Shown here: positions 4,237 to 5,429 of the stretch, piece after piece
Position numbering within the stretch: position 1 is the first letter of the stretch
How the letters are laid out: every line of letters begins with the position of its first letter
NCBI GenBank assembly: GCA_016784265.1
Contig: JADHUZ010000106.1
Coordinates: 1 to 5,429, forward strand
Origin: Fidelibacterota bacterium
Lineage (GTDB): Bacteria > Fidelibacterota > BS150m-G59
Direction: 5' to 3'
DNA: 5,429 bases
Translations under genes and position numbers: made by a program
Notes under the pieces: model-generated
The model's database searches: none
What the model was told of the DNA's origin: nothing
Seen by the model: the letters and a program-made list of their open reading frames with translations, nothing else

Positions 4237-5429
4237 CTGATAAATCTTAAATCAAAAAACATTCCCACTTCGCCGGGTGTGTATTTGTATCGCAACAAAA
4301 ACGGCAAGGTGATTTATGTTGGTAAGGCGAAAAATCTCCGTGACCGCGTGAGGTCGTATTTTCGAGAAGGCGGAAAACGGCGTGAGGCGAAAATTATCGC
4401 CATTCAAAAAAACGCTGTGGATGTCGAAACTATTGTAACAAATAGCGAAGTTGAGGCGTTGATTTTGGAAAATAATCTCATCAAAGAACATCGCCCTCGT
4501 TACAATGTTTTGATGAAAGATGACAAGACTTTTCCCTACATTTGCATCACGAAAGAATTGCTTCCGCGAATTTTTATCACGCGAAAAATCGAAAAAAACG
4601 GCTCGCAATATTTTGGTCCATATACGAATGCTTATGCTTTGCGCGAGATGATGAAAATTGTAGAAAAAGTGTTTACCGTGCGCAGTTGCAACCAGCGATT
4701 TACACTAGAAATGCTCGCAGAAAAAAAAGTGAAATTGTGCTTGGATTATCACATCAAAAAATGCGATGGACCATGCGAAAATTTGATTTCGCCTGCAGAA
4801 TATGCAGAAATGCTAACACGATTGAGGAAATTTTTGAATGGCGATTCCAAACCCGTCGTGCAATTTTTGCAGGTCGAGATGAAACGGGCAAGCGAAAATT
4901 TGCGATTTGAAGATGCGGCACGATTTCGTGATCAAATTCAAATGGCGAAGAATTTTTACAAAAAACAACAAGTTGAATTACTGGATAACCGTGACCGCGA
5001 TGTCATTGCACTTTCACGAACGACGAGTGATGAACGGCGAATGTCGAATGGAAAAGGTGCATCAAAATACGAAATATCCAACACTCAACACTCAACATTC
5101 AACACTCAACATTCAACATTCAACACTCAACATTCAACATTCAACACTCAACATTCAACACTCAACATTCAACACTCAACATTCAACACTCGTGAGTCCG
5201 CTTGCATCACGATGTTTCGACTTCGGCAAGGGAAATTGCTTTCGCGAGAAACGGTGATTTTACCCGATGTTTCGGGGCAATCCGATTCCAAAATTCTCGC
5301 CTCATTTTGCGGACAGTTTTATTTGGAATCCGATTTAATTCCGAAAGAAATAAATGTGCAAACACAACCAAAAGATGCAGAAAATCTAAAAAAATGGCTC
5401 ACCGAAAAACGCAAAAACAATGTGAAAAT
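4237..5429 (+). CDS. uvrC: Excinuclease ABC subunit C, N-terminal part with repeat insertion (3' end outside window)
   Basis: UvrC makes both incisions around a UvrB-marked DNA lesion in nucleotide excision repair. The N-terminal GIY-YIG nuclease is intact: IPTSPGVY at 4261, IYVGKAKNLRDR with Tyr (4315) and Arg (4345), Glu (4468) and Asn (4504), matching T. maritima Y29, R39, E76 and N88. Four cysteines (4687, 4738, 4762, 4774; C-x16-C-x7-C-x3-C) match the reported iron-sulfur site. The UVR motif for UvrB binding (EMKRASENLRFEDAARFRDQIQ region) is at 4876-4941. After RDVIALSR a foreign stretch of about 55 residues intervenes before SACITMFRLRQGKLLSRE, which opens the C-terminal nuclease region; its catalytic residues lie beyond the window. 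The frame stays open throughout. The start is uncertain: no ATG or ribosome site exists in frame after the TAA at 4231, so CTG at 4237 is only the most 5' candidate; ATA at 4240 and ATT at 4261 are others. Whether it is functional is unresolved. Confidence 0.85.
   Translation, partial: MINLKSKNIPTSPGVYLYRNKNGKVIYVGKAKNLRDRVRSYFREGGKRREAKIIAIQKNAVDVETIVTNSEVEALILENNLIKEHRPRYNVLMKDDKTFPYICITKELLPRIFITRKIEKNGSQYFGPYTNAYALREMMKIVEKVFTVRSCNQRFTLEMLAEKKVKLCLDYHIKKCDGPCENLISPAEYAEMLTRLRKFLNGDSKPVVQFLQVEMKRASENLRFEDAARFRDQIQMAKNFYKKQQVELLDNRDRDVIALSRTTSDERRMSNGKGASKYEISNTQHSTFNTQHSTFNTQHSTFNTQHSTLNIQHSTFNTRESACITMFRLRQGKLLSRETVILPDVSGQSDSKILASFCGQFYLESDLIPKEINVQTQPKDAENLKKWLTEKRKNNVK
5027..5191 (+). 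other. Apparent 165-bp in-frame insertion within uvrC
   Basis: GTGA occurs at 5027-5030 and again at 5192-5195, exactly 165 bases (55 codons) apart. Removing one copy plus the intervening DNA joins the codons into RDVIALSRTTSESACITMF, which has nearly the spacing I know for UvrC proteins (DVIALAR, about four residues, then AC and a strand). The insert has a degenerate head in the opposite repeat orientation (about 5025-5052), a 27-base unique part, and the heptamer array. GTGA may be a target duplication or a chance four-base match, so the borders are approximate. No transposase is encoded; this would be a non-autonomous element or repeat seed. Confidence 0.65.
5080..5191 (+). repeat. Heptamer tandem array, 16 copies of AACAYTC
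   Basis: The 112 bases are 16 uninterrupted heptamers of two types, A = AACACTC and B = AACATTC, in the order AABABBABBABABABA. Every copy is exact apart from the single C/T position. The seven-base period is frame-neutral: three units make 21 bases, and all three forward frames read N(T/I)QHST(L/F), while all three reverse frames meet TGA every seven codons. In uvrC it is translated as part of the insert. Confidence 0.97.

Noticed and set aside
4193..4240. 15-codon frame from the ATG overlapping the gcdH stop, as a leader peptide gene
   Set aside because: It runs entirely through the repeat and ends at TGA; it is better explained as a remnant of the original uvrC start.
4542..4910. 122-residue forward frame within uvrC
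   Set aside because: Shadow of the conserved uvrC GIY-YIG/cysteine region; the composition is Arg/Cys-rich with no recognisable domain.
5080..5191. CRISPR array
   Set aside because: The units are contiguous heptamers with no spacers, and no cas gene is nearby.
4907..5257. 116-residue forward frame with NTQHSTL-type repeats overlapping uvrC
   Set aside because: It is open only because the heptamer array is stop-free in every forward frame; the uvrC frame has clear homology on both sides of the array.

Overview
The window is a compact, AT-leaning bacterial gene cluster with every gene on the + strand. The bodies of two recognisable genes run off the edges: the C-terminal half of a TrkH potassium transporter on the left and the N-terminal part of UvrC on the right. 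Genes abut or overlap by 1-4 bases (TAAATG, TAATG, ATGA) or are separated by 60-75 bp gaps. These gaps, and one position inside uvrC, carry short-period repeats of 7-9 bp units. The enzyme set suggests a heterotroph that degrades glutaryl-CoA and propionyl-CoA. Mixed strong and absent Shine-Dalgarno sites and the repeat-filled gaps remind me of uncultured FCB-group lineages (Ignavibacteriota, Chlorobiota, Calditrichota or similar), but taxonomy cannot be settled from this sequence.

Layout: trkH C-terminus (2-706); crotonase-type enoyl-CoA hydratase (707-1489); a 67-aa two-helix membrane protein (1489-1692); a YbjQ/UPF0145 protein (1753-2073); a two-unit tautomerase-superfamily protein (2149-2565); methylmalonyl-CoA epimerase (2562-2969); glutaryl-CoA dehydrogenase (3039-4196); uvrC (about 4237 to beyond 5429).

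Metabolic logic: glutaryl-CoA dehydrogenase makes crotonyl-CoA, the crotonase hydrates it to 3-hydroxybutyryl-CoA, and the epimerase serves propionyl-CoA/methylmalonyl-CoA conversion. Together these look like part of an amino-acid (lysine/tryptophan, branched-chain) or aromatic-acid degradation cluster. The TrkH, YbjQ, small membrane protein and UvrC genes have no obvious link to that pathway.

The most unusual content is the repeats. An array of 16 perfect AACAYTC heptamers (5080-5191), with a degenerate inverted head, sits inside uvrC as an apparent in-frame insertion of about 165 bp, adding roughly 55 residues of [N(T/I)QHST(L/F)]n between the UVR motif and the nuclease domain. Separate 9-bp-period repeats (core AATCTGTGGTTA) occupy three gene junctions. 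One of them seems to have split the uvrC start region, leaving no in-frame ATG. No CRISPR array, tRNA, rRNA, transposase gene or convincing intrinsic terminator was seen.
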